Of a stretch of DNA of 6,027 nucleotides, positions 1 through 5,887 are shown one piece after another. This stretch comes from an uncultured Caryophanales bacterium (GTDB lineage Bacteria; Bacillota_I; Bacilli_A; RF39; UBA660): positions 1 to 6,027 of the forward strand of contig CALCBO010000033.1 of assembly GCA_937897245.1 (NCBI GenBank). The letters run 5' to 3'. The notes beneath the pieces are model-generated. The model did not search any database. It had not been told where the DNA came from and saw nothing but the letters and a program-made list of their open reading frames with translations. Within the stretch, counting starts at the first letter, position 1, and each line of letters opens with the position of its first letter. A program made the translations under genes and the position numbers.

Positions 1-1
1 A

Positions 2-136
2 ATCATCAATAACCTTAAGCTCAGAACCCCCATCTACCGCCCCTTAGCAGCTTACGGCCATATGGGCAGAGAAGAGCTTGGCGTTGAGTGGGAAAAGACA
101 AATAAGGTTCAGGAGCTTTTAGAAGCTGTAAAATAA
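2..136 (+). CDS. metK: S-adenosylmethionine synthetase, C-terminal end (5' partial)
   Basis: The last 44 codons of methionine adenosyltransferase, which makes S-adenosylmethionine from methionine and ATP in the cytoplasm. The reading frame enters from the left edge with its first complete codon at position 2 and ends at TAA 134-136. The visible tail contains the conserved MetK C-terminal signature [16 protein letters not shown], followed by a WEKT segment and a short helical end, as in clostridial MetK. The start, the ATP-binding loops and the catalytic residues lie outside the window. Codon choice (ACC, CCC, CGC, ATC, CTC) is clearly GC-richer than in all genes after about 358. A strong terminator follows 10 bases after the stop, so metK is the last gene of its transcript. 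Identification rests on family knowledge of the tail motif and is firm despite the short length. Confidence 0.93.
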   Translation: MINNLKLRTPIYRPLAAYGHMGREELGVEWEKTNKVQELLEAVK

Positions 137-146
137 TATATTCTCA

Positions 147-186
147 GGGAGGGTAATTTCGTTGGAAATTTAACCCTCCCTTTTTT
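147..186 (+). terminator. Rho-independent terminator after metK
   Basis: The left arm (147-160, GGGAGGGTAATTTC) pairs with the right arm (165-180), with a two-base bulge and a GTTG loop at 161-164. Six T residues follow at 181-186. The GGGAGGG/CCCTCCC base is very stable, so this is a strong intrinsic terminator separating metK from everything downstream. Confidence 0.93.
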
Positions 187-217
187 ATACCGATGTGAAT
201 AATGAGTAGCGAAAATA

Positions 218-253
218 TGCAGAAACCATATAAATGGTATTGACAAATCTGCA
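218..253. repeat. Nested inverted repeats overlapping the -35 region
   Basis: The outer arms are TGCAGA (218-223) and TCTGCA (248-253). Inside them, ACCAT (225-229) and ATGGT (234-238) flank ATAA. The inner repeat ends one base before the -35 TTGACA, and the outer right arm lies in the promoter spacer. The arrangement would suit an operator, but the arms are short and the region is AT-rich, so chance is quite possible. Confidence 0.3.
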
Positions 254-269
254 AAAAAATAAATAAAAT
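240..269 (+). promoter_or_regulatory. Putative sigma-A promoter upstream of the radical SAM/NAD operon
   Basis: A perfect -35 TTGACA lies at 240-245 and a -10 TAAAAT (5 of 6) at 264-269, with an 18-base spacer. A perfect TATAAT at 269-274 overlaps, but it would sit 23 bases from this -35 and is probably too far to pair with it. Transcription would begin near 276 and run into the region before the truncated radical SAM frame. It lies just beyond the metK terminator, where a new promoter is expected. If the DNA changes origin near 345-365, this promoter may belong to the metK side and drive an unrelated, lost gene. Confidence 0.6.
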
Positions 270-345
270 ATAATCAGAGAATATATTAAAATCACTGAAG
301 AAAACGGACACTGAGAGAAATGCGTATCTTGCAAAGAAAAAAGAA

Positions 346-915
346 ATGTATGAAGCTTATTTAAAAGAATGGTATAAGCTTGGACTTACTACTATTACTA
401 TTTCAGTTGTTAGTGAGAAGAAGGAGATTAATCAGAATAATTATTTTGGAAATAAGGGAGAATATATTGATTTAGTATCTTTAATTAATTATCTACATAG
501 TTTGAAGTTTTGTGTAAGATTAACTTGTGTTTGTTGTAGAGGGATGATGGATAATAGAGAAAAGGTTAAGGAGTTTATTGATTTTGCGAGGAAGAATAAG
601 GTGGAACAAGTTACTTTAAGACCAGTAAATGATGAATATCAAAGAGAATCTACTCATTTATGGATATTAAAAAATAAATTAACAGAAGATAATAAAGAAG
701 ATATTAGAAATTATTTAGAAGAAGTTGGTACTAGATTATTAGTATTAGAGCGAATTGGAACTATTTATGATGTAGAGGGTCAGAATGTAATGTTTTCTGT
801 ACCATTAACTAAATATACTAGAGATACTAATCCAGAGAATTTAAGAAATTTGATTTTCTTTCAAGATGGACATATTAGATATGAATGGGAAATGGAAGGA
901 GGAATTCTATTATGA
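346..915 (+). CDS. Radical SAM protein, N-terminally truncated (C-terminal ~189 residues)
   Basis: Resembles the C-terminal two thirds of a MoaA-like radical SAM domain. Residues 8-22 (EWYKLGLTTITISVV) look like a barrel strand. Residues 57-65, around RLTCVCC, match the region where relatives have an R-x-N-C-V segment. Residues 86-94 (VEQVTLRPV) match the usual 'veqlTlRPv' strand, and the tail near 171-189 contains FFQDGHIRYEW. The defining N-terminal CxxxCxxC motif that holds the 4Fe-4S cluster is absent, and I find none in any frame upstream between the terminator and 345, so this product alone should not be a working radical SAM enzyme. The frame is open back to 274, but no upstream start has a Shine-Dalgarno sequence and the ATG at 346 has only an A-rich leader. 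The start is therefore doubtful and the gene is probably a fragment. The TGA stop overlaps the next start (ATGA, 912-915), showing that the intact ancestor was translationally coupled to the NAD synthetase gene. Confidence 0.7.
   Translation: MYEAYLKEWYKLGLTTITISVVSEKKEINQNNYFGNKGEYIDLVSLINYLHSLKFCVRLTCVCCRGMMDNREKVKEFIDFARKNKVEQVTLRPVNDEYQRESTHLWILKNKLTEDNKEDIRNYLEEVGTRLLVLERIGTIYDVEGQNVMFSVPLTKYTRDTNPENLRNLIFFQDGHIRYEWEMEGGILL
896..914 (+). promoter_or_regulatory. Shine-Dalgarno and ATGA stop-start overlap deciding the nadE start
   Basis: AAGGAGG at 896-902 is a strong ribosome-binding site lying inside the end of the radical SAM frame. The ATG at 912-914 overlaps the TGA stop at 913-915. 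This sets the nadE start and implies coupled translation of the two genes. Confidence 0.85.
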
Positions 916-1904
916 AAGTTTATAATAAAAAAAGTGAGAAACCAATGTGTTTAAAATTAAAAAATGAGATTGAAAAAATTAGAAAAGAGAAGAATTTTAA
1001 AGTAGAAGAATATGTTTTAAAAAAAGCTGAGTTATTAAATAGATATATGAAAAAATATAATTTGAAAGCTTGTGTAGTAGCAGTTAGTGGGGGTATTGAT
1101 TCAGCAGTTGTTTTAGCTATTGTTAATTATGCTTATAGAATGGTTGATTCACCCATTGAGAAAGTTATTCCTTTATTGTTGCCAATTATGAACTCTACAG
1201 GAGTAACTAATCAAGATGAAGCTACTAATAGAGGATTAGAATTATGTGAAGTTTTAGGCTTAAAACCATATATAGTTGATTTAACAAGAATTAATAATGT
1301 TATTAGAGAAGATTTAGAAAAAGTAGTTGGGATAATAGGAGAAGATTGGGCTATTGGACAACTTGGTCCATATAGCAGAACACCTATTTTATATTACACA
1401 ACTAGTTTATTATCACAAATAGATTATCCAGCTATTATTTGTGGAACTACAAATATGGATGAAGGTACGTATTTAGGTTATATTGGTAAGGCATCTGATG
1501 GAATGGTAGATGTTCAAATAATATCTGATATTCATAAATCAGAAGTGTATCAAGTAGGAGAATATTTAAATATACCTAAGTCAATTATGGAAGTAACTCC
1601 TAGTGGAGATATGTATGATAGTAGAGATGATGAAACGGTATTTGGAGCTAGTTATGATTTTGTAGAGTTGTATTTAAATTATTTAAATTGGAATAAAGAA
1701 AAACAGCAAGAATTTTTATTAAGTTTAAAAGAAGAAGAGAGAGAACAATTTGATTTTTATGCTAGAAATTTAGAAAAATTACATAATTATAATTTACATA
1801 AATATGTGGGTGCAAGTCCAGCCATTCATTTAGATTTATGGGATAGTTCTGTTAAGAATGGTTGGGAAGGTTATTATGATAAATTACAGAAAATAATGAA
1901 ATAG
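912..1904 (+). CDS. nadE: NAD+ synthetase-like enzyme, ammonia-dependent type
   Basis: Predicted to amidate nicotinate adenine dinucleotide to NAD+ using ATP and ammonia. I chose the ATG at 912: AAGGAGG lies at 896-902, nine bases upstream, and it overlaps the preceding TGA as ATGA. A longer frame from 885 would begin inside the upstream gene without a ribosome site. The 330-residue product has the PP-loop SGGIDS at 59-64 that binds ATP pyrophosphate. Further on are GTTNMDEG (178-185), GYIGKASDGMVD (189-200), the ISDIHKSEVY stretch (204-213) and a TPSGD...DDE segment (229-241), in the order expected of NadE. There is no glutaminase (nitrilase-like) domain, so free ammonia or a partner must supply nitrogen. 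It is longer than typical ammonia-dependent NadE (about 275 residues), with extra length at both ends, including a Y/F/N-rich C-terminal ~80 residues. Family is confident; exact substrate is less so, because motifs diverge from E. coli NadE. The downstream adenylyltransferase-like gene supports a dinucleotide pathway. Confidence 0.88.
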   Translation: MKVYNKKSEKPMCLKLKNEIEKIRKEKNFKVEEYVLKKAELLNRYMKKYNLKACVVAVSGGIDSAVVLAIVNYAYRMVDSPIEKVIPLLLPIMNSTGVTNQDEATNRGLELCEVLGLKPYIVDLTRINNVIREDLEKVVGIIGEDWAIGQLGPYSRTPILYYTTSLLSQIDYPAIICGTTNMDEGTYLGYIGKASDGMVDVQIISDIHKSEVYQVGEYLNIPKSIMEVTPSGDMYDSRDDETVFGASYDFVELYLNYLNWNKEKQQEFLLSLKEEEREQFDFYARNLEKLHNYNLHKYVGASPAIHLDLWDSSVKNGWEGYYDKLQKIMK

Positions 1905-1925
1905 TAAGTAAGAGAGGAGTTTTAG

Positions 1926-3578
1926 ATGAAAAAGTTACTGTGGGATGAATTAGGATTAACTAGTAAATTTATGCGAGAAGAAGTAGATTTAGCATATCAA
2001 AATAAAAAAGAGAAAACTCCTAGAATTACTTTAGCTTGGAAAGTACTAAGAGATAAATATTATGGAGAATTATACCGAGAATATAGGGATGAAGAATTAC
2101 TTATTAAGGCAGGCTTTTTAGAAGATAAATTATGTTTTGAAGAAATGAATTATGAAAAGCTTAATTTATTAGTTACTCCCTTTGATAAATTAAAAAAAGG
2201 TAAATATAAAAAGCCTGTTGTTTTATTATCAACAGGAGGATTTTATCCAATTCATGAGGGACATCTTTTAATGATGGAGAAAGCTAAAGAAGAATTAGAA
2301 AAAGATGGTTATGTTGTTATAGGAGGATACTTATCTTTATCACATGAAGAGTATATTTCTACTAAACCATACTATGTTTGTGATCAATATGAAAGAATAA
2401 AAGCTGGGTGTGAGGTATTAAAAGATAGTGATTGGATAATGATTGATCCATTTGAATCATTATATGTTAAAACAACAATTAATTTTACTACTGTTATAGA
2501 GAGATTAGAAAAGTATTTAAGAAAATATGTAGATGAAAAGATACAAGTAGCTTATGTATTTGGTGGAGATAATGCCTATTTTATGTATTGTTTTTTAAAG
2601 AAGGGAATAGGTATATGTTTAAATAGAAGTGGTTATTCTAAAGAATTCTTAGAAGTTAAGAAAATAAAGAATAATAGAACGTATTTTATTGATAATATAG
2701 ATTATATTAACTTATCATCTAGAAATATAAGAGAGAAGATTGTTAGGAAAAAGATTATTTATAATGGTAATTATTTAATTAGAAATGAAGGATTATTACC
2801 TTTATTAAATATTATTAAGAAAGATAATAAAATACTTGGAGAATTACAAAAAGAATTTTTAACTAAAATGTGTTCTTTATTTTATAATAGTTTTGATGGT
2901 AATATTAAGATTAAAGTAATGGATATGGAAAAACAATTAAATAGAGCTAGAGAAGAATTAAGATTAAAAAAGACTATTAATTTAGATAGTTATTATCGGG
3001 GAGATTATAATATAGAGTTATCTAGATTGTTTGGAATTAGTTCTTATCAAGATAAGTATATTTCATTAGTTGGAAGAATGGGATGTGAGAGTTTAAATAA
3101 GCAATTAAGTAAAATAAAAAAAGGTAATTATACTTTAGTAGATGATGATTCTGTATCAGGTAATACTTTAAAAAATGTATTAGAATTATTAGATAAAGAA
3201 GTTATAGTAGAAGATGTTTATTTATTAGCTAATACAATGAATGAAGATATTTTTGATATTGTAGATTTAAGGGATTTTTTAATTGGCGTTAAAGATAGTG
3301 GATTAGTAGTAGAATTACCTAATGGAGTAATAACTAGAGCTCCTTATGTACTTCCTTATGTTAATTTAGGTACTAGAGCTAGTATTCCAACTGGTTTAGA
3401 AAGAGAGTTTTCAATTAAAGTATGGGAGTATAATAAAGAATTCTATGAAAAATATGATAGTAATATATGTTTAGGTGATTTAGATAATAGTTTTATAATA
3501 TTAATGGAATATGTTGGTTTTAAAAAGAATGATAGTATAATAGATATATGTAAATGGCATATAAAAAATTTGACATAG
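1926..3578 (+). CDS. Fusion protein: NMN adenylyltransferase-like domain plus type I phosphoribosyltransferase-like domain
   Basis: A 550-residue protein in at least three parts. Residues 1-95 are a charged, probably helical region I do not recognise. Residues ~97-275 look like a nucleotidylyltransferase of the NadD/NadM type: STGGFYPIHEGHLLMM with the catalytic HxGH at 110-113, a VFGGDNAY loop at 211-218, and LSSRNIREKI at 263-272, matching the 'ISSTxxR' motif that binds ATP phosphates. Residues ~310-500 look like a type I phosphoribosyltransferase: LVDDDSVSGNTL at 404-415 matches the acidic PRPP-binding loop. The C-terminal ~50 residues are unassigned. The expected chemistry is transfer of AMP from ATP to a mononucleotide, with the second domain making or breaking a base-ribose-phosphate bond using PRPP. 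Known nicotinate and nicotinamide phosphoribosyltransferases have a different (type II) fold, so the base is unknown. AGAGGAG at 1913-1919 precedes the ATG by six bases, and the gene follows nadE by 21 bases, consistent with one operon. The last two codons and the stop form the downstream promoter's -35. Confidence 0.8.
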   Translation: MKKLLWDELGLTSKFMREEVDLAYQNKKEKTPRITLAWKVLRDKYYGELYREYRDEELLIKAGFLEDKLCFEEMNYEKLNLLVTPFDKLKKGKYKKPVVLLSTGGFYPIHEGHLLMMEKAKEELEKDGYVVIGGYLSLSHEEYISTKPYYVCDQYERIKAGCEVLKDSDWIMIDPFESLYVKTTINFTTVIERLEKYLRKYVDEKIQVAYVFGGDNAYFMYCFLKKGIGICLNRSGYSKEFLEVKKIKNNRTYFIDNIDYINLSSRNIREKIVRKKIIYNGNYLIRNEGLLPLLNIIKKDNKILGELQKEFLTKMCSLFYNSFDGNIKIKVMDMEKQLNRAREELRLKKTINLDSYYRGDYNIELSRLFGISSYQDKYISLVGRMGCESLNKQLSKIKKGNYTLVDDDSVSGNTLKNVLELLDKEVIVEDVYLLANTMNEDIFDIVDLRDFLIGVKDSGLVVELPNGVITRAPYVLPYVNLGTRASIPTGLEREFSIKVWEYNKEFYEKYDSNICLGDLDNSFIILMEYVGFKKNDSIIDICKWHIKNLT

Positions 3579-3598
3579 ATGTGATTTTATGGTAGAAT
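3570..3598 (+). promoter_or_regulatory. Sigma-A promoter of the rplU-prp-rpmA operon
   Basis: A perfect -35 TTGACA (3570-3575), a 17-base spacer and a -10 TAGAAT (3593-3598, 5 of 6). This is the best promoter in the window. Transcription should start near 3604-3606, exactly where the first leader hairpin begins. The -35 coincides with the final Leu-Thr codons of the upstream fusion gene. No terminator is visible between that gene and this promoter, so read-through from the NAD operon into the ribosomal genes is possible. Confidence 0.88.
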
Positions 3599-3604
3599 CT
3601 AGAT

Positions 3605-3680
3605 GTTTGACGCCTCATGCTCAAACCGCATTGAAAAGGTAAAAACGAATCTTTCGTACCTTAAGAGCGAGTCTTAAGTT
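3605..3680 (+). ncRNA. Ribosomal protein L21 leader RNA (cis-regulatory)
   Basis: A GC-richer stretch in very AT-rich DNA, between a strong promoter and rplU. It can form three hairpins. The first pairs GTTTGA (3605-3610) with TCAAAC (3621-3626). The second pairs AAGGTA...CGAA (3636-3649) with TTCG-TACCTT (3653-3662), with an A-rich bulge. The third pairs CTTAAGA (3660-3666) with TCTTAAG (3672-3678). The second and third share bases 3660-3662, so they could be alternative folds. Position, the CTCAAACCGC segment and the arrangement fit the L21 leader family of Firmicutes, thought to mediate feedback control of rplU by L21 or a ribosomal ligand. Family assignment is from memory of the motif and its location; no covariance search was run. 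Confidence 0.75.
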
Positions 3681-3699
3681 AAAAAAAGGAGGTAAATAT

Positions 3700-4002
3700 A
3701 TGAAAGCTGTCATTAAAGTTGGTGGTAAACAGTATTATGTTAGTGAAGGTAGTGAAATCTATGTAGAAAAAATAGATTGTCAAGCTGGTGATACTGTTAA
3801 TTTTGATCAAGTTTTAATGCTTGATTCAAAAGTAGGAAATCCTTATCTTACTAATGTTACTGTTCAGGGTGAAGTTGTTAAGAATGGTAAAGCTAGAAAA
3901 ATTAAAGTTTTCAAGTATAAATGTAAAGATCAATCTAACCGCTTAACTCAAGGACATAGACAACCTTATACATTAGTTAAAATTACTAAAATTAATGGGT
4001 AG
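3700..4002 (+). CDS. rplU: 50S ribosomal protein L21
   Basis: L21 binds 23S rRNA in the large subunit. The 100-residue product has the family's usual length and hallmarks: the start MKAVIKVGGKQYYVSEG, the middle VGNPYL...V.GEVV segment, and the basic C-terminal core with KIKVFKYK and the RLTQGHRQPYT stretch (residues ~82-93) that contacts rRNA. AAGGAGGT at 3686-3693 lies six bases before the ATG, an excellent ribosome site. It is the first gene of a three-gene ribosomal operon with prp and rpmA, as in most Firmicutes, driven by the promoter at 3570-3598 and preceded by an L21-type leader that probably controls expression. Codons are slightly less extreme in AT than in the upstream NAD-related genes, as expected for a highly expressed gene. 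Identification is secure. Confidence 0.97.
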   Translation: MKAVIKVGGKQYYVSEGSEIYVEKIDCQAGDTVNFDQVLMLDSKVGNPYLTNVTVQGEVVKNGKARKIKVFKYKCKDQSNRLTQGHRQPYTLVKITKING

Positions 4003-4005
4003 TTT

Positions 4006-4308
4006 ATGATTCAAGTTAAAGTAACAAAAGAACATGCAAAATATAAAAAAATAATGATACTTGGACATGCTTTATATGATGAGTATGGAAAAGATATTGT
4101 ATGTAGTGCATGTAGTAGTATAGTAACAACTACAGTAAATGGAATACTTGCTCTTGATAAAGGGAGTTTAAGTTATATGGTTAGTAAAAAGGGTATGTCT
4201 ATTGATATTAAAAATGATGATCAGACTACTCAAATACTAATTAATAATATGGTTAGTCTTTTAAAAGAACTGGAAAGTAATTATCCAGAGAATATTGAAG
4301 TAAAGTAA
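4006..4308 (+). CDS. prp: Ribosomal-processing cysteine protease Prp (YsxB family)
   Basis: A 100-residue cysteine protease that removes the N-terminal peptide of ribosomal protein L27 in Firmicutes and their relatives. The catalytic pair is visible: His21 in LGHA and Cys33 in DIVCSACSS, matching the family pattern GHA...G.DIVCSA.S and its usual spacing of 12 residues. Family length is about 105-110. It lies between rplU and its substrate gene rpmA, the conserved order. Its ATG follows the rplU stop by only three bases and lacks a clear Shine-Dalgarno sequence, having only a weak GGG just before the rplU stop. It is therefore probably made by translational coupling, which would keep it below the ribosomal proteins. 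Cysteine 36, close to the catalytic Cys33, is a further visible feature. Confidence 0.95.
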   Translation: MIQVKVTKEHAKYKKIMILGHALYDEYGKDIVCSACSSIVTTTVNGILALDKGSLSYMVSKKGMSIDIKNDDQTTQILINNMVSLLKELESNYPENIEVK

Positions 4309-4319
4309 GGAGGAGAATT

Positions 4320-4610
4320 ATGAATTTATTAAAGTTAGATATCCAATTGTTTGCACACCATAAAGGTCAAGGGTCTACTTCTAATGGTCGTGATTCTGCA
4401 GGACGTAGACTTGGAGCTAAAGCAGCTGATGGTGAATTTATAACAGCTGGTTCTATTTTATATCGTCAAAGAGGAACTAAAATGTTTCCAGGAGTTAATG
4501 CTCGTCGTGGTAATGATGATACAATATATTCTACTATTGATGGGATTGTTAAATTTGAACGTTTAGGAAGAGATAAAAAGCAAGCTTCTGTTTATCCAGT
4601 AGGAGAATAA
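4320..4610 (+). CDS. rpmA: 50S ribosomal protein L27 with cleavable N-terminal extension
   Basis: L27 sits at the peptidyl-transferase centre, where its N-terminus reaches toward the tRNA ends. The 96-residue product has the family core: [20 protein letters not shown] near residues 13-32, then [10 protein letters not shown] at 49-58 and GIVKFER near 75-81. Before this lies [10 protein letters not shown] (3-12), the Firmicutes pre-sequence recognised by Prp. Cleavage is expected between Phe11 and Ala12, leaving Ala-His-His-Lys at the mature N-terminus. The extension is lost in Proteobacteria, whose L27 starts directly at the mature end, so its presence supports a Firmicutes-type origin. AAGGAGG at 4307-4313 overlaps the prp stop codon and is six bases before the ATG. 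A short terminator follows. Confidence 0.97.
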   Translation: MNLLKLDIQLFAHHKGQGSTSNGRDSAGRRLGAKAADGEFITAGSILYRQRGTKMFPGVNARRGNDDTIYSTIDGIVKFERLGRDKKQASVYPVGE

Positions 4611-4616
4611 TTAATT

Positions 4617-4635
4617 AGAGCCAATGGCTCTTTTT
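4617..4635 (+). terminator. Small intrinsic terminator after rpmA
   Basis: AGAGCC (4617-4622) pairs with GGCTCT (4626-4631) across an AAT loop, followed by a T run through 4635. The six-pair stem is short, so termination may be partial. The following gene has no clear promoter of its own and may depend on read-through. Confidence 0.65.
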
Positions 4636-4654
4636 ATATTTTAGGAGGGTTATA

Positions 4655-5887
4655 ATGAGTTTAAATATTGATAATATAGTGCATCCTAATGAGGCATTTT
4701 TAGATTATAAAGATAAATTATTAAGTATATACGTGGAAGATTATGGAGAAAAAGAAAGAGAATTAATAAAAAATCGGATGAATAATACTTTGTATTTATT
4801 TGATTCTAATCCAGTTAGTATGATGGAGTTTTTAATGGATAATTCAGAAGATATTAATGATCCTTTAGTAATTAGACAAATAGAAGAAGAGTATATTAAT
4901 TATGTTAAAGTAAAAAGTAAGATAGATAAGAAGTTAAATAAAGAATTATTAAAATATATAGCTAGTTTTTTTGATATAAGTTGGAGAAGAGCACCTATGG
5001 AGTTACTTGATTTAGATTATGAAGCATTTTCTTATGAAAGTAATAGTATAATGAAAAATTCATCTCTTGATAATTTAGAAGAAAGAAAAGGAATTGAGAA
5101 AAGAAGAGCTGATTATCTTGAAGAATGTGAAAAATTAGGAATTAAACCACTTACTAATCCAGTTTATATTAACTTTATCTTAGAACAAATATATAAATAT
5201 GATAGTATACTTAATCAAAGATTATTAAAGGGTACTAAGTGGGGACAAAGAATAGTTAAAAGACTTATGAAATATAATCCACAATTTACAATAGATAAAA
5301 TAGATAGTATGATGATGCGAAATAGAGTAGCTTCTACTTATTATTCTATTAATAATGGTATAAGAGATGGTATATGTATGTATTATCCACTTGTTGAGAA
5401 TTTAGAGAGACAGGCTCTTGATAATTTTATGTTTCATGAGAATAGACATGTAATTGAAAGTAGTAGTAGAGTATCAGGATTATCTTTATATGGAGATGAA
5501 AGTTTATATAGATTAATTAATGAGATTCATACGGAAGATAAAGCTATTAAAGATGGAAAAAAGTTAAAAAATGAAGTGTTATTTGATAATAGCAGTTTAC
5601 AAGAAGGTTGTTTTTCACCATATGCAGCTTTATTACTTTTTACTGATGGTTTTTATGATGAATTTAATACTTATTTAAATGATTTTGCTTTACATGGAAG
5701 AATTAATGAATTTGAAGAGATGTTTGGTAAAGATGATTTATTAGCTTTTGAGAAGTATTTAGAGTGTTTAGAATGTTATATAAAAAAAGAAAAGGATGAA
5801 TTTAGTCTTTATACTTCTTTAGATGATAGAGAAAAAGCAAAACAATATGTTAAGAAATTAAAAGATAATGCTAGGAGAGTTAAATAA
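4655..5887 (+). CDS. Uncharacterised protein with possible HExxH metallopeptidase motif
   Basis: A 410-residue, mostly charged soluble protein with no signal peptide or membrane segment that I can see. I do not recognise the family as a whole. The N-terminal half is rich in Lys, Glu, Asn and Tyr and probably helical. Residues 261-265 read HENRH, matching HExxH, with the hydrophobic FMF before and VI after. About 25 residues later NEIHTE (289-294) resembles the N-E-x-x-T-E segment that gives the third zinc ligand in several zincin families. This would suggest an intracellular zinc metallopeptidase, but Arg264 inside the motif is unusual, so function remains a guess. The start is supported by AGGAGGG at 4643-4649, five bases before the ATG. 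It lies between the L27 terminator and obg, each with its own punctuation, so it need not share a role with ribosome genes. Codon use matches its neighbours. Confidence 0.8.
   Translation: MSLNIDNIVHPNEAFLDYKDKLLSIYVEDYGEKERELIKNRMNNTLYLFDSNPVSMMEFLMDNSEDINDPLVIRQIEEEYINYVKVKSKIDKKLNKELLKYIASFFDISWRRAPMELLDLDYEAFSYESNSIMKNSSLDNLEERKGIEKRRADYLEECEKLGIKPLTNPVYINFILEQIYKYDSILNQRLLKGTKWGQRIVKRLMKYNPQFTIDKIDSMMMRNRVASTYYSINNGIRDGICMYYPLVENLERQALDNFMFHENRHVIESSSRVSGLSLYGDESLYRLINEIHTEDKAIKDGKKLKNEVLFDNSSLQEGCFSPYAALLLFTDGFYDEFNTYLNDFALHGRINEFEEMFGKDDLLAFEKYLECLECYIKKEKDEFSLYTSLDDREKAKQYVKKLKDNARRVK

Noticed and set aside
269..274. Perfect TATAAT as the -10 for TTGACA at 240.
   Set aside because: The spacer would be 23 bases; TAAAAT at 264-269 gives 18 and fits better.
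320..364. Small frame starting at ATG 320 (14 codons).
   Set aside because: Too short, with only a weak purine run before it and no recognisable product; it ends at a TAA just past the suspected junction.
353..381. Two AAGCTT sites 23 bases apart near the suspected junction, hinting at a cloning join.
   Set aside because: Six-base sites occur by chance, both are in frame with sensible codons, and nothing else suggests cloning vector sequence.
885..911. Longer nadE start at 885, adding nine residues.
   Set aside because: It lies inside the radical SAM frame with no ribosome site, whereas ATG 912 has AAGGAGG nine bases upstream and an ATGA overlap.
4651..4656. TATAAT just before the ATG at 4655 as a promoter -10.
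   Set aside because: It overlaps the start codon and would start transcription inside the gene, past its ribosome site; it is more likely chance in an AT-rich spacer.
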